The notes beneath the pieces are model-generated. The model saw only the letters and a list, made by a program, of their open reading frames with translations, searched no databases and was not told the origin of the DNA. The position numbers and the translations under genes were made by a program. From positions 1 to 53,461 of the forward strand of contig JAJVIP010000017.1 in the NCBI GenBank assembly GCA_022072025.1: a DNA stretch of 53,461 bases. The letters are read 5' to 3'. Shown here one piece after another: positions 44,501-46,767 of the stretch (position 1 is its first letter; every line of letters begins with the position of its first letter). Source of the stretch: Elusimicrobiota bacterium. GTDB lineage: Bacteria; Elusimicrobiota; Elusimicrobia; F11.

Positions 44501-46767
44501 CGGCGGCGGCCTTTGCTTCCCTCGGGTTGGAAGGTCCGAAAAAGGTTGTGGCGTGGGGAATGCGTTCGCTTATTTTGTTGGCGGCGGGGGAAGGCATCGA
44601 CTGGGGAAGCGAGGCCGCCAGCCAGGGTTTGAGCCATAGAGCCGGATGGGACAAGGAATCTGAAACTATTTTGAATCAGCGATTGGCGGGGTTTGCCTGG
44701 CTGCTTAGCGCCAAAGGTTCGGAAAAAATGGCGCAAGCCGGACTCAAAAAATTGGGGATCCAAGCGAAGGATTACCGCTCGACATTGGACCGGGCCGATC
44801 AATTCAAACAGGAATTGCAATCGCGCAGAAGCGGCGCCAAACAACAGTCGGAAATAATTTTCAAAGAAAAAATGAACGCAGAGACAAAAAATGTCAATGC
44901 GAAGGAGGATTTATCACTTGAACGGAAACTGGATCAAGAAGTGGCTGCGCTTCGGCGCATCCGAGCCAACAACGCTCCCAAACAACTCGGAGGAGCTAAC
45001 GGAGGAGCTGGTCAACAGTTGGTCAAAGGAACAGCTCAAAGCCTTTTACTCGAAGAAGCTAAAGGAGCTCGACGCGAAATTCGCGGACTTACAGAGTCGC
45101 AACAAAAATCTGGGAAAGAAGTACGACGATCTGGGACAGAAGTACAACGATCTGGGACAGAGGTACAACGATCTGGGACAGAGGTACAACGAATCGATCC
45201 AAAAATCGAAGCAACTCGAGCAGAAGTACGACGAATTGATCGCGCGATGGGAAGAGTCGATAAAATCCGAGCCAGGGCGAAAATAGGAATCGAACGGATC
45301 GATCGCGCAAGCCGTTTTCTCACACCATTGGACAAAGCCTCAGATCTAGAGAAACCGCTCAGCGCAAGGTCGTTATTAAGAGATCCATCTGATCGAAAAG
45401 CGGCCGCGCTTGACCAAAAAGAGAAAAATGCTTTATTAAAAGAGGCCAACACCCTTATTGAGAAAGCCTTCGGTCAAGCAAAGCCGACCTTCGCTTCACC
45501 ACGGTCCACCTTATTGACGCGGAGCCTGACCGCCCCCGGAGTTCTTGGCGCGATATTTTTGGCGGGTTCATTGGGTTTTGGAATCCATTCTTCCGCCGAC
45601 GCAGCGCGAGGTGTAACCGCGCCAAACGGGACATCTTCCGGCGAATCGCCGACAATGAGCTCATTGGCCAATCGACTGCCAAAAGTGGCGAATTATATCG
45701 AAGAAAGGGCTTTGAACATCGTCGAAGGAGCTGTAATTTTTGGAGAAACGGTAACAAATGCGATCATGTCAAAATCCGAATCAACTGTTGAAAAGATTGT
45801 TGACGTGGCGATAGATGTGAGCCGAAAAACCGTTGACGTGGCACAAAGCATGGGGAGTGGAATGCGAGATCGGCTTGAAACGTCTAAGGATCTCGTGCTG
45901 CTGGCCGGTGACACTGTAAAGAATTTTATAGGAGCTAAACCAGGTGAGGCCAATGTTTCTCATTATCAGGACGGTATCGCCAAGGTCGACATGAAACTGG
46001 ATTGGATAAACGTTGTCAAGCCTAAACCCATTCAAGCCACAGCCGATGTCATAACCGGTGTCGTCTTCGGAAATATTCGTTGGACAAAAGCTGCGGATGT
46101 TGCAGCCCCCAAACTCGCGAGGCTCATTGACAGCAAAATGTTTAATTTGATTGAGGTGCCAGGGGTCAATAGCGAAGGGCTCAGCAAGGAACAGTTGAAG
46201 GCAATCGCCTCAAATCTGGACCTTAAGTCGAACCAGACCTTGGTCATTCTTCATAGCGCGGGAACGGAGGCGGGCGCAAAGTCGATGCCGTTGACACATC
46301 GGGACAAATCCGAAGTGTTCTACCTCGTTCTTTCGCCCCGCATGGCACCGAGTCGATACGCCATATACATGAAAGCGGGAGGAGTGCCGCCATCCCAAGT
46401 GATAACCGTTAATTCCAAGTACGATTTTCCGCACAAAGCCGACGTTGGCGTTTTGTCCCATAGTGTTTTCGCAACTGCGGTATCGATGCTCGTCGCGATG
46501 GGAACCGGCCGAGGTTCTCAGGTCATCGGCACTCTACCTCGATTCTGGCACGACTACGAACCGGTGACAGAGACGGGAACACATATATTCTTAAAGGAAG
46601 GATATAAACTGAGTGATCGTAGCAGGAGAGGATTGGGACACAGCGGCATGTATGAAGGGTTGGCAAATGATCGAAAATATGACGTGGAAATCAATGGAAA
46701 GATCAGTGTTTGCCGGGTCTCATTGCCGGATTTAATCAACGAAATCCGAAGAGGGAAATATCAGTGA
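23566..46767 (+). CDS. Giant exported YD-like repeat polymorphic toxin, multi-module
   Basis: About 7733 codons without a stop. Starts at 23533, 23566 or 23569 are possible. I prefer 23566/23569, which gives MMKLTFHTIRKSTKKALAAG and a Sec signal peptide (LSFLLIYGSVSTPLAQASA). Order by residue: coiled coil (~50-110), YD-like repeats (~175-3660), helical spacer (~3660-3990), more repeats (~3990-4625), hydrophobic pre-toxin region (~4640-4860), then toxin-like modules to the end. Three have Ser-His-Asp hydrolase features (Ser 5778, 6295, 7564). The classical Rhs core signature (DPxGL type) was not seen. Four small genes lie in other frames inside its 3' third, and a coupled gene follows. It probably acts in contact-dependent antagonism. 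It could be made as one chain, be proteolysed, or express its modules separately. Confidence 0.85.
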   Translation: MMKLTFHTIRKSTKKALAAGLSFLLIYGSVSTPLAQASAFTPFSNPGQDFLSKEEQGFFNPHKIRQRMENQAAVVREMRQREERQERQKLKSIQNVLQNIQDVLQTKFASQEEFQAEVERRQRAAAAIFGEGGLFNFVKYADGKKVWFKGGQVAKVEGEKITDGRGQTSVRDMWDMEYDNRGLLVSYRAQSTDSQGHSQSITWHGATYTEDSRAYGGEGTSYKKLMTGYTEEITDDQGNLKVVDWRGATYNDSNQLTNYTQTTTDILGNKSILVWTDGAYDTAGRLTGFNETTTDSDGLTTQRSWSGGTYEKNPSYVDKKKTPALSEYLLTGYHEEVTDSRGQKTVRDWTGATYNRFGEITSYTEVTRKTIAPPSPNDGFGGASGQTLTQSVHWTGGQYDDFGRLTEYDEKRVGFDGLETRSHWRNGTYDTRGRLTSYNETGFDQNGNRTIRFWSSFAKATEDGGLPPEASAKGGYDHKNRLTSYSETVVDARGNSRRKDWTAEKFDHRGRVLNYTETNVDPNGIAKVKTWSTDSSGYDIYGQLQHYDEITVDQAGNESRVRWENAVYDALGRLKEYEETTTDLYGGVSHRTWKEGTYDVLGRVKSYVETRIDPDGNVEITRWSGARYGTTGQLLEYHEETTNAFGETNFKDWLATENDYNALGELFGFTELITYFDGTQVERRRTGAEYDFLGRLIGYQDDITTTQKFVIPAEVNLLPTPSSGEKNTESIVVTREQRLWKGTSYDVVGRLNSYEEMVFGENGTQIKKWEGRFNGKGELIGSNEILDNGRGLVTTTTMDAFAFDLRGRATDSRQIQVFSDHPGIAVITDTSNRIFDRHGQASGGKEVVLTVGVDAEGRTVHLTQVSELANASYENGALTGYTQNTRTTGTDLNLTWQDFREEKIVSNLTRTGYTEKTTVIPAKAGIQASNLSSNDTGFPIETFGNDGVSVTIVTRTGIKRDWQGRVLSYTDLISEPAFAPQTTRASAGKPSSELQRKVERVATVYSAGGDLASTFERIKTPEGLNQVKIMTGISQDSRGRLASFEERTRIVETGEEEIKKRTASTYDALGRLIGTEDEIRTTFQSGLSPEALAKGDARLVSWKANRFDRSGRVSSDERVTRKFDDDSMSGEPSSIQESLRNLFSYNNRGQISGYRERFQDSTRPDTVVERTVSDLTYDVWGQIATSREVAFTQGFDAAGSSVRKGSLNTETVRSDAQFDAFGRLIGFRESTHQTGRAENGDLINHLQVRTRVAAEYDSERRDRILSYTDELTDSASPGLLTVVTRENLNFNNRDQITEYKETTRKFLPTPFSGEARRGINSPPNLPVVQHGEEYWTETVHRTGIVFSDKGNVLGYSESRRSSDRPDEVNQISWTGTYDDRDRLKSSQEESEVYVGGARQSRTLTNRTDISYDTQDHLTGYTDSAIRQITLQGGSLSEALQTTTRRGDMTYNSLQQLTSYRETQMRSDSPEIREIYFMQARYDRVGRLDRFVQQTRQFSEDPKFDLTTRVERMGTVYNGFGQVSGMTENKTSSDKPTLRVTEKTTNITYDAQGRQFSFVLDRTENDTFLSFQSRNLLTRTLRHSTTYDSRGRTSGSVEDVRTLSIELDVTERVEKREQQYNAWDEVINAKETRRSSQSPDKVTEKIFEVRAVDQHGRATHTHETVSSGKYVETREREKITLNALGQMIGYRETFSSSSDNRPSHTDWKGEYDSFGRLKGFSEDQTKEGSTAINTTRRESITYDGLGQVSAYDETSRSSLTPDLATTVTWQAKGTNASGQLTGFKETRTTSGPGTNIEETRERQATTYLRNGLLNGFTDEITSSKSPNVTTLINRSETQYDREGRESTFRENEKTRARDGSLDVSTDRQRTASIYNDQNQLIHKTEIGRSDAAPLVANHLTWSGAYNQSGALASYRETTHAVGRDRAGNVLDKTTVQAVDSRGFDAEGRLIHETGSTDNGTGQITSRRWEAQGFDARGHLTEETEDFVTRGEGLYIESHLRKFDMTYDDQGRPNGYGETKSSSADDLETSTRVSGVKYNTNGQRISESSEGSTYDLGTGGGLFSKKTSSLRDNISYDTKGRLKGYVDTEIDENTGTLTRSTQESAGYNDLGLEIKNNREIKTTGRAVIPAKAGMTTVFETTVRTTSETLTFNKLGQAVRTRDTSWSSAAPDKVDTTVMDEIGYNSAGQINSFHRSAQSTHVSNPSLFSTFEDEVRTETQYDQSGRVTGTQRVVFNSDAAAVKQDISDTAAYNKLGQRTDSTTKIHRSTRDGSLDTHQEQATSNTYDRQGRVEGEILVERNSQAPGLTNTTRVGYEYGAGGLISGKNTTTVSKGNGFYLESSSKRSNMAYDNQGQLRGYDETRASSDNPSQIETVRHESDGINGLGQETGYHETSTKHGLTTTTTRKGASYDSLGRLTDFTDVIQDPSAIKRTVQQSGAEFNLLGQLVNKSQTVTQTGMDQKSGRELNVTTKNEQKKIVYDTEGRMKGYSEDVNSSALGNSVRFWAAQGFNEFGQANSIRESGLSPQEGSWRRQSDHLAFDSSGRPVTTHFKGTSTTAGDYDFVDTSVKPDGTVSYNIFGESTYHKETGTKHGIGAYTKISDSGLEDSYDAWGRLEHNQETLTTDAGTNVSDNRTGYNSLNQVVEKKSLGTEEIIGEGRRDSDSIWTGTYDTEGRQLSFQSNKTSEVFNTEGEFVATEQDEQERDGILYGPDGRVKGYSDSTHQKTQDPAGKTVKENNQDYTRKGMIFNEDGQPTDYEDEGIINGAAYTETYKATKFANSGEALVWSRRGTNAATGPTYVDQTSGEVNDKGQMTSYTQSGISGGQFFEKRASNIAYDAMNRVTSMDEAGETDAGSYQNKQSMRYDQYGRLAGTLESGTDSQGAYTSKSGDYEYDAQGRALKKVTARTDALGQTTTINWSAAGSYDPTGRLLRTQEQETVVDKNGNRVSQGTRIWEAEEIFNDGANRGLLKSSKTTSDMTKADGSTEKTESRRAILSLDAQGFAASTVDEVTTLGLSAAGLKTETHQKVTRNNIERYTKEDQQNSPSHRAGRISGFDEKLEQSGSESPIYSRKANIKYDEHGDETTYDKATLTSSALAKVWDGVTGILDKIFSTLRRALIPAKTGSVDPSLSTIGSGSDTETLGSGYQLDVSQRVNGQKDSLGRVTEWKESLRSSASPAKLTVTEVKVAYKGSGSELDTYDALTTENVDNFKKTTRVTQKDYVYDGGRVVSTKGHIHEQAVDTRTGLITLNREYDSADQTLNWDSLGRALKTDRIVTNDTASPALTRHETSDLTYDAQGRVATRNTRTGETGTDSQTGKSLDAWNQAKDEYEYGDNNQVIRTKRTSSSSQKPAEETTTLIGSSDFDDFGRARTIETERTTQFQGRTTTDSSTDKIESFSADGQAVKFTRTTSSSPNDGLMTESTENLENSFDLFGRVTKTKGNRRQVETETNENGGVLNRVVTEGNVLSQNTKFNDLGQVVETRRRNESQISIVTDAQGHETNRLIKEDGGFTTERLSYNTAGQVDNHQSKAVFGPNAEFAAVSNNNSYIYDKDGAVVDTLTQTTTRTQGGYERTYESRLEGSDRDQNGNLTNFTRTTLNDTEAPDLILTERNKGAVYDVRGNLLDADIESIESVRNPDGSRHETEKKVHRHLDINALGQVTDQWELDHTLLAKLESALTEQSNDLTKRTENRPDFDAARQPIEQTFQSILNRLAQEEATAAQPYQDKLSALLQEEKNWEILLQMVDLAEAWEKFIGDPQTLQKVDPILSQRVNSLNHRSPDPSQFDSIRQALAETFFNTLNSSLKESAATLGVTKASMPDFLLSYGKTVDSHGGSWNPIQKVFGNVNFNPGKQFGPEPEAPPPSRFDLLWKMANQSLGSNFNPNPNRGSVKLSFLNQVKSAYDGEPRGPGSRLRAVKTRIADERTAAEEGLTDLKKSFESKRHEAKLERDNKIEEIGHGEEIWTAETQSLEDDIAHQKELLTRYQETGKTSWIKEMVYDDHGRVQGQKDWNPQTGAWDANTDYTYNRYGQSTGYTKTHGGSETKKSERIEMSYGYDGKLKNTSVNTKEILNGLEHITKTSTRVLERDSNGRVKEEEQQVWDSHTPDKKDTFLITKKYDNTNREVGSSTILGRESKGTWTLLGQETVRTTSFDSLNRTRTYEKTSLRAAEPNVKTTIKGRAIYGKDGQAVGSDEIIRRQGKTLNTEQHVVSITTHSDPLKNRVEQIRLVNGDSAQPGKSILDRIVTLSGNGLDNQSTTKRREVAPGMEIHEWTFTDENTFDAQGRLTSKTTKIFNDNYFDLSKVVTIRLTNLTYDAFDRQTGYTEETIDSTTPDQIKILERSDMVTDGDGLLYSFTEREKDVVRNVRWTTYNENGGVTAQNEIRTWNGTGGGNIQGLSSEWTEGQVNLVQQYFYDSLGRVSGYSISTAGSGVNGAMAGLSVAGTGANQTFGGYFTLDSVANSNGFISTTRQFHLTSASLRYELRRSNIRYDSKGRVVHYDQISTQYEKTSERYLSSSKSKTSGKRKSKERDVAGLVTRTESVDTLEFNSFGQATKTHTRYALSNGDFGWTQQENMTYDQSGRLASATTESWHHTSGRQKGKGYTVDLHSKKDQVFAYDAEGKVTTQDTRVEFDRKTVSGGRSRNFFSSDFGKAVKIAIVVTVSVLGSPLAGAFVSLMLEMALMARAGASPKQMWQMFALTVAVEGATMGMKKAAPGGDEVTKGVTKNVGEEALKAEFKKEAMKKVAEIAAKTAVGFSILKAGEKIGSQHGQETAAAWLVVLNYLSPQFKATSKGDTPLLKNIGQPFNLQNLNIAATMAGVKLGLLAIEKNNRKPGEETTWLMAALQQSSGMLTNIIGGSLGAAVGYKVGFAKPGSGSNAPFNEMEKGLTRDQTTSLAGRAQDFLKGLFSGILGVKESVGNRLTDLFKPFNFKEYLAKSFEPRDQASADAVPAQDGSGFSKAKLKLEGWLKRGQQNMIGHRQALAQIKAQAAELRNSIGKMEKTLKDLGFSDDQAKAALVSLSTTPEVKAPALRLSLLEKKVEAIGQALKDEDLTKSEMGLYEFDALDKQFTIAASASLNSLEGRGQGVSELWSGLTNVLRARASGRPTEKLSESIKAESGLLKSLERLINKGVLPSNLHKSISGHFRAGLEQKSVQDRIQLARAEESDLARYELRLAVQADARQFGEGVAKGDFLNDEDRTWKHTAGQIGFGLTPPGWAADVRDFEANREKGSNLGMAFSLIGLIPFVGDGLKIGGKSLARSLKGVDAATELVKRGDEIVEAGEKIGEQLLKHGNEIANAMPKNGLFARISRAESVEEFIKGNGDFARGNNEVFVTAFDDIKDVKTPSGFADRLSLFENFEGTVKRTTGNTVVVFRKTDISGVATPVNPRLRGYGNIGTGITAGGAREWVIPNGDIRQLRKEGFEIESIYSVDFKGVRTEWKIAANKDGTYSVVSKEMRKGIETSKNNGRTFTNTSEKLGASHLETTYKDAPAAGNYGSIPPERAGKEISISSQKSLAKTPNRNSPTPTSINSTAKKAAASAAVLAGAGMLVSPAAQAAPAVQPLPGKNGPAVALKELTQVQSQVKQEVNAQSAKQTAATASLDKTLSPSKPRGLKESLALAVAAPFKLVGAVITRTLKLMIQLPFIGPAFDFATKAAWQLKGAILGGMSTLVSGDVMDKQELTEDGKFPFDSNLLHVAAISVNGVKNDPDDSILLQKLVTEGFNVTDTVKISNGTHFLGLGDATQVLLHELGAYDKPVLNLVSALRQGIEEKGEVYVVAHSQGTAITTMALELLTAKERSKIHYYGAGGQFFVDAQVWGLASARNVWNKGDPVPATGNLINPLNLVVEKRFSRMFKDRVAGSDGQTSWAEINIGENGNKHEFTKFYSADMKAWSQEKALDFRQRKMEELNEVKKNFMDNIPGSFSDRLLTGERGLEPTAALQSTNRAQIQDQNRTGSLQLKGKNQKNTGGQIGEKISGFREDQTSVSIQLPGQNYMGHPTGRDGSQGAQSDPRGLQRNEFHAPKSGSIEIERSPVDQPSHGLFTSDNLRQREPGPEVQPRVRGGDSGGTVGFFAKPGSGSNAPFNEMEKGLTRDQTTSLAGRAQDFLKGLFSGILGVKEDAATTAAKPRGLKETLGLVLAAPFKLTGTLITRTMKLITQLPFIGPAFDLATKAAWQLKGAILGGISTLVSGDVLDKQEYTEDGKFPFDSNPHKVAAISVNGVKNDKEDAKSMRQAMMNGFEIEKASYITNGTHLLGFGDAIQVFLHELGAYDKPVLSLVSAVRQGIEEKGEVYVVAHSQGTAITTMALELLTPEERGKIHYYGAGGQFFVDAKVWGLASARNVWNKGDPVPATGNLINPLNLVVENRFSRMFQDRVEGGDGQTTWAEIDVTEKGNKHGFQIFYSDDMETWAQEKALDFRQRRMEELNGIEKNFTDNNHGASFDRMLTGERRLEPTTTLQPTDRERIQDEDRVGGFQLSRQQEKAVIRENQLGVSLSGKNKTTISNHLSGQNYSRNITARNTIRSDSSEIGGGISRTVYPSLRENHSVSGSDLGRENSRSILSHNLRQREPGPEIQPRVRGRDSGGAVGFFAKAGAIMGGLLSIFVKPFQTILAKLGFGRPSSPTRVSAPRPGVIEELRMSLSSDPARAEEGRLLKLSAAFQDAQKSIPQTAQTLVSLKSGVNAVEKSAKSMGPMLQRLGFDEAESNKIIASFGRVAGLQHILSSWKVMQRSAEEVASALEAKELGKAEVAFGAHEGARRTFHKAANEMQNTLLKRVQANREVREGLAQILRARMEGKGREALGKSLQAESQLIRSLLDKGRKGLLPASGGGLLLKGMRSQLNQTPERMQLARNEDILSIGQERKSALDSLVWYTTNVREEAKQRDASMYTSLMAAVNPLGPVDETLRVMEKSSGGWKGHLAGWGTLMSGEALEAMALLMPVIKGVQALPVVLDEGVKTAGPRLGWSDKTQEIASEWAGKTGTAAAFASLGLEGPKKVVAWGMRSLILLAAGEGIDWGSEAASQGLSHRAGWDKESETILNQRLAGFAWLLSAKGSEKMAQAGLKKLGIQAKDYRSTLDRADQFKQELQSRRSGAKQQSEIIFKEKMNAETKNVNAKEDLSLERKLDQEVAALRRIRANNAPKQLGGANGGAGQQLVKGTAQSLLLEEAKGARREIRGLTESQQKSGKEVRRSGTEVQRSGTEVQRSGTEVQRIDPKIEATRAEVRRIDRAMGRVDKIRARAKIGIERIDRASRFLTPLDKASDLEKPLSARSLLRDPSDRKAAALDQKEKNALLKEANTLIEKAFGQAKPTFASPRSTLLTRSLTAPGVLGAIFLAGSLGFGIHSSADAARGVTAPNGTSSGESPTMSSLANRLPKVANYIEERALNIVEGAVIFGETVTNAIMSKSESTVEKIVDVAIDVSRKTVDVAQSMGSGMRDRLETSKDLVLLAGDTVKNFIGAKPGEANVSHYQDGIAKVDMKLDWINVVKPKPIQATADVITGVVFGNIRWTKAADVAAPKLARLIDSKMFNLIEVPGVNSEGLSKEQLKAIASNLDLKSNQTLVILHSAGTEAGAKSMPLTHRDKSEVFYLVLSPRMAPSRYAIYMKAGGVPPSQVITVNSKYDFPHKADVGVLSHSVFATAVSMLVAMGTGRGSQVIGTLPRFWHDYEPVTETGTHIFLKEGYKLSDRSRRGLGHSGMYEGLANDRKYDVEINGKISVCRVSLPDLINEIRRGKYQ
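24679..24726. repeat. In-frame palindromic insert a
   Basis: GC-rich CCCCCCCTTCGCC...GGCTTCGGCGGGGC encodes APPSPNDGFGGASG between two YD-like units. Frame preserved. Confidence 0.6.
24929..24990. repeat. In-frame palindromic insert b
   Basis: TCCTTCGCCAAGGCTACGGA then GGGGGCTTGCCCCCCGAAGC...GCGAAGGGGGG encodes SSFAKATEDGGLPPEASAKG. It shares long words with the insert at 7460-7533 in the PorV-like gene. Confidence 0.75.
25686..25747. repeat. In-frame palindromic insert c
   Basis: A half copy of GTCATTCCCGCG joined to CTCCCCACGCCTTCCAGTGGGGAG (arms CTCCCCAC/GTGGGGAG). It encodes FVIPAEVNLLPTPSSGEKN. Confidence 0.7.
26320..26403. repeat. In-frame dRS3-like palindrome d
   Basis: Outer arms GTCATTCCCG and CGGGAATGAC enclose GCGAAAGC and CTGGATTCCCG. 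It encodes VIPAKAGIQ..., the hallmark translation of this repeat family. 84 bp, a multiple of three, frame kept. Confidence 0.85.
26497..26546. repeat. In-frame palindromic insert e
   Basis: CCCGCTTTCGC...GCGGGCTTCGGCGGGC encodes AFAPQTTRASAGKPSSE between two repeats. It is a diverged member. Confidence 0.5.
26821..26861. repeat. In-frame palindromic insert f
   Basis: Perfect arms GTCCCCC (26826-26832) and GGGGGAC (26847-26853) around GAAGCCTTGGCGAA. It encodes GLSPEALAKGDAR. Confidence 0.75.
27481..27563. repeat. In-frame palindromic insert g
   Basis: CTCCCCACGCC...GTGGGGAGG, then AGGAGGGG...CCCCTCCT and a GTTGTACAAC palindrome. It encodes the Pro/Gly-rich FLPTPFSGEARRGINSPPN and following residues within one YD-like unit. 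Confidence 0.75.
29938..29963. repeat. In-frame dRS3-like palindrome h
   Basis: Perfect 11-bp arms, GTCATTCCCGC and GCGGGAATGAC, with a GAAA loop. It encodes VIPAKAGMT and interrupts a YD-like unit. Confidence 0.85.
32905..32942. repeat. In-frame palindromic insert i
   Basis: A degenerate copy, CTCATCCCCGCCAAAACGGGGAG, encodes ALIPAKTGSVDPS. Confidence 0.55.
34555..35535 (+). other. Helical spacer inside the repeat shell
   Basis: About 327 residues without YD-like units, rich in Glu, Lys, Gln and Leu and predicted helical. Recognisable pieces are LAKLESALTEQSNDLTKRTE, a Pro/Asn-rich centre (FNPGKQFGPEPEAPPP) and a coiled coil (KSFESKRHEAKLERDNKIEE). It separates repeat blocks 1 and 2. It could be a receptor-binding or stalk element. 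The function is unknown. Confidence 0.6.
35536..37440 (+). other. YD-like repeat block 2
   Basis: About 15 further units (YDDHGRVQGQKDWNPQTG, YDAFDRQTGYTEETIDSTTP, YDSLGRVSGYSIST). One Gly/Ala-rich interruption lies at about 36840-36930. The last unit (YDAEGKVTTQDTRVEFDRK) directly precedes the hydrophobic region. Confidence 0.8.
37490..38163 (+). other. Hydrophobic pre-toxin region
   Basis: Two strongly hydrophobic segments (VKIAIVVTVSVLGSPLAGAF and LMLEMALMARAG), helical segments (KKVAEIAAKTAVGFSILKAG) and a Gly-rich turn (IIGGSLGAAVGYKVGF) follow the repeats. Regions like this precede C-terminal toxins in many Rhs/YD proteins and may help membrane translocation (family knowledge). No specific family name is claimed. 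Confidence 0.6.
38164..38300 (+). repeat. 137-bp exact direct repeat, copy 1
   Basis: Identical over 137 bp to 41776-41912. It encodes AKPGSGSNAPFNEMEKGLTR and following residues up to LGVKE. It marks the junction between the conserved pre-toxin part and the first variable module. Confidence 0.95.
38420..39110 (+). other. Helical linker domain, copy A
   Basis: A helical domain of about 230 residues with ELRNSIGKMEKTLKDLGFSD, LTNVLRARASGRPTEKLSES and QDRIQLARAEESDLARYE. A diverged copy with the same order of motifs lies at 43460-44200, so this is a mobile pre-toxin unit. Confidence 0.65.
39165..39945 (+). other. Toxin module 1, unidentified C-terminal domain
   Basis: It starts with a glycine/aspartate-rich pre-toxin segment (LTPPGWAADVRDFEANREKG, LIPFVGDGLKIGGKSLARSL) of the kind common before polymorphic-toxin tips. 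It ends with a compact alpha/beta domain (NEVFVTAFDDIKDVKTPSGF, GNTVVVFRKTDISG, GNIGTGITAGGAREWVIPNG). I do not recognise the enzymatic family. Gly-Ala-Arg-Glu-Trp may be part of its active core. The DNA is more AT-rich than the repeat shell, as is usual for exchanged tips. Confidence 0.6.
39873..40148 (+). CDS. Nested small CxxC protein, candidate immunity protein 1
   Basis: A 91-residue frame lying entirely inside the giant gene in a different register. ATG 39873 follows a purine-rich AGGGGGTGAGG (39857-39867), a good ribosome site. The product looks like a folded cytoplasmic protein: a charged helix (KRNRDEQKQWEDLHQYIRK), then a Cys-x-x-Cys-Gly motif (LQRCSRCGQLWLD) and LYILTKISREDAKQKFPD. 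Such small CxxC/Trp proteins occur as immunity proteins in toxin loci. Its start overlaps the end of the toxin-1 domain. No homology search was possible, so immunity is inferred from position and character. Confidence 0.6.
   Translation: MENCCQQRWDILGRFEGDEKRNRDEQKQWEDLHQYIRKIGSVPFGDYLQRCSRCGQLWLDSARKGGKGDLYILTKISREDAKQKFPDANIN
40381..41284 (+). other. Toxin module 2, lipase-like alpha/beta-hydrolase
   Basis: It begins with a membrane-active-looking segment (ESLALAVAAPFKLVGAVITR, MIQLPFIGPAFDFATKAAW). The hydrolase domain follows: VYVVAHSQGTAITTMALELL with nucleophile Ser at codon 40897, NKGDPVPATGNL with Asp at 41047, and NKHEF with His at 41194. The Ser-Asp-His order and the N-x-x-D-x-V-P phrase fit lipase/phospholipase-like toxins of the type used against membranes. 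The periplasmic lipoprotein encoded next fits as antidote. Upstream, an Ala-rich TM-like segment (AAASAAVLAGAGMLVSPAAQ) may help delivery. Confidence 0.75.
41285..41767 (+). CDS. Nested lipoprotein, candidate lipase immunity 1
   Basis: A 160-residue frame inside the giant gene, shifted by +1. GGAGGAG at 41274-41280 lies 4 nt before ATG 41285, the clearest ribosome site in the area. The N-terminus is a textbook lipoprotein signal (RRILWITSLGLFLIGC, lipobox LIGC at residues 16-19). The mature part holds SRVNEDLSQQPPYNQLIG and ends TYDNENPVPKFNPEYVEEIP. By eye it is about 60% identical to the gene at 42836, and more similar than the giant-frame translation of the same DNA. Lipoprotein antidotes of secreted phospholipases act in the periplasm, which fits the module before it. 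Confidence 0.8.
   Translation: MKLRRILWITSLGLFLIGCSRVNEDLSQQPPYNQLIGHRFRTKIELVVFSLKGKTKKILVDKLGKRFPALEKIKPPFPFNYQDKIIWGILPVETDLKVLKVTQEGSSGMSFTRLNLEVLKSSDPQWINQVMDFSLLTTYDNENPVPKFNPEYVEEIPAAP
41776..41912 (+). repeat. 137-bp exact direct repeat, copy 2
   Basis: Partner of 38164-38300, 3612 bp downstream, in the same frame of the giant gene. It begins 9 bp after the end of the lipoprotein gene and ends just before the second lipase. It is an evident recombination joint. Confidence 0.95.
41935..42835 (+). other. Toxin module 3, second lipase-like hydrolase
   Basis: Paralogue of the module at 40381-41284, aligned over its whole length. It starts with AKPRGLKETLGLVLAAPFKL and has VYVVAHSQGTAITTMALELL (Ser codon 42448), NKGDPVPATGNL and NKHGF in place of NKHEF. 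The most divergent stretch is the segment after VNGVKNDKEDAKS (about 42225-42300), where specificity or immunity recognition may lie. The repeat joint directly precedes it, without a helical linker. Confidence 0.75.
42836..43318 (+). CDS. Nested lipoprotein, candidate lipase immunity 2
   Basis: A 160-residue +1-frame gene inside the giant frame. GGAGGA (42825-42830) lies 5 nt before ATG 42836. The lipobox is again LIGC after RRILRITTMVLLL. The N-terminal 37 and the last ~25 residues are almost identical to the first lipoprotein, and the middle (residues ~38-130) is diverged. This is the pattern expected if the middle carries specificity for the matching lipase. Confidence 0.8.
   Translation: MELRRILRITTMVLLLIGCSRVNEDLSQQPPYNQLIGKEFKTKIELVAFSFHDNRRKLLLEKINWEFPSREKIKPPFPITYQDKIIRGILPPETQFEVIQVKSEGGSAGPFTRLYVKITQSPDLTWVGKIVGPSYLTTYDNENPVPKFNPEYVEEIPAAP
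43319..44890 (+). other. Toxin module 4, helical linker B plus hydrophobic domain
   Basis: It opens with FFAKAGAIMGGLLSIFVKPF. The second copy of the helical linker follows (VNAVEKSAKSMGPMLQRLGF, LAQILRARMEGKGREALGKS, PERMQLARNEDILSIGQERK). Then come about 200 residues with amphipathic or hydrophobic helices (SGEALEAMALLMPVIKGVQA, VVAWGMRSLILLAAGEGIDW). No catalytic motif is seen. A pore-forming or membrane-inserting activity is possible but only inferred. Confidence 0.5.
44918..45286 (+). CDS. Nested coiled-coil protein, candidate immunity protein
   Basis: A 122-residue +1-frame gene inside the giant frame. I chose TTG 44918 because AGGAGG (44903-44908) is 9 nt upstream. ATG 44891 would have no such site. 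It begins MNGNWIKKWLRFGASEP. Residues ~25-115 form a continuous coiled coil with perfect heptads (KYDDLGQ, KYNDLGQ, RYNDLGQ, RYNESIQ) encoded by a 21-bp tandem repeat. There is no signal peptide, so it is probably cytoplasmic or bound to a membrane face. Position after a toxin-like module suggests immunity or chaperone function. The giant frame over this stretch also reads as charged helix. Confidence 0.6.
   Translation: MNGNWIKKWLRFGASEPTTLPNNSEELTEELVNSWSKEQLKAFYSKKLKELDAKFADLQSRNKNLGKKYDDLGQKYNDLGQRYNDLGQRYNESIQKSKQLEQKYDELIARWEESIKSEPGRK
45121..45204 (+). repeat. 21-bp tandem repeat, about 4 units
   Basis: The unit GTACAACGATCTGGGACAGAG starts at 45121, 45142, 45163 and 45184, the last unit degenerate. 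As 21 is a multiple of three, both overlapping frames stay open at any copy number: YNDLGQR heptads in one, VQRSGTE in the other. Confidence 0.9.
45540..46767 (+). other. Terminal module, third alpha/beta-hydrolase
   Basis: A hydrophobic segment (VLGAIFLAGSLGFGIHSSAD) and a helical stretch lead into a hydrolase-like domain. NQTLVILHSAGTEAGAKSM carries the candidate nucleophile Ser (codon 46255), followed by VITVNSKYDFPHKADVG with a candidate Asp and GLGHSGMYEGL with a candidate His. The order matches the two lipases, but sequence similarity is low. This is the real C-terminus of the giant protein, and its stop overlaps the HEAT gene start. Confidence 0.6.
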
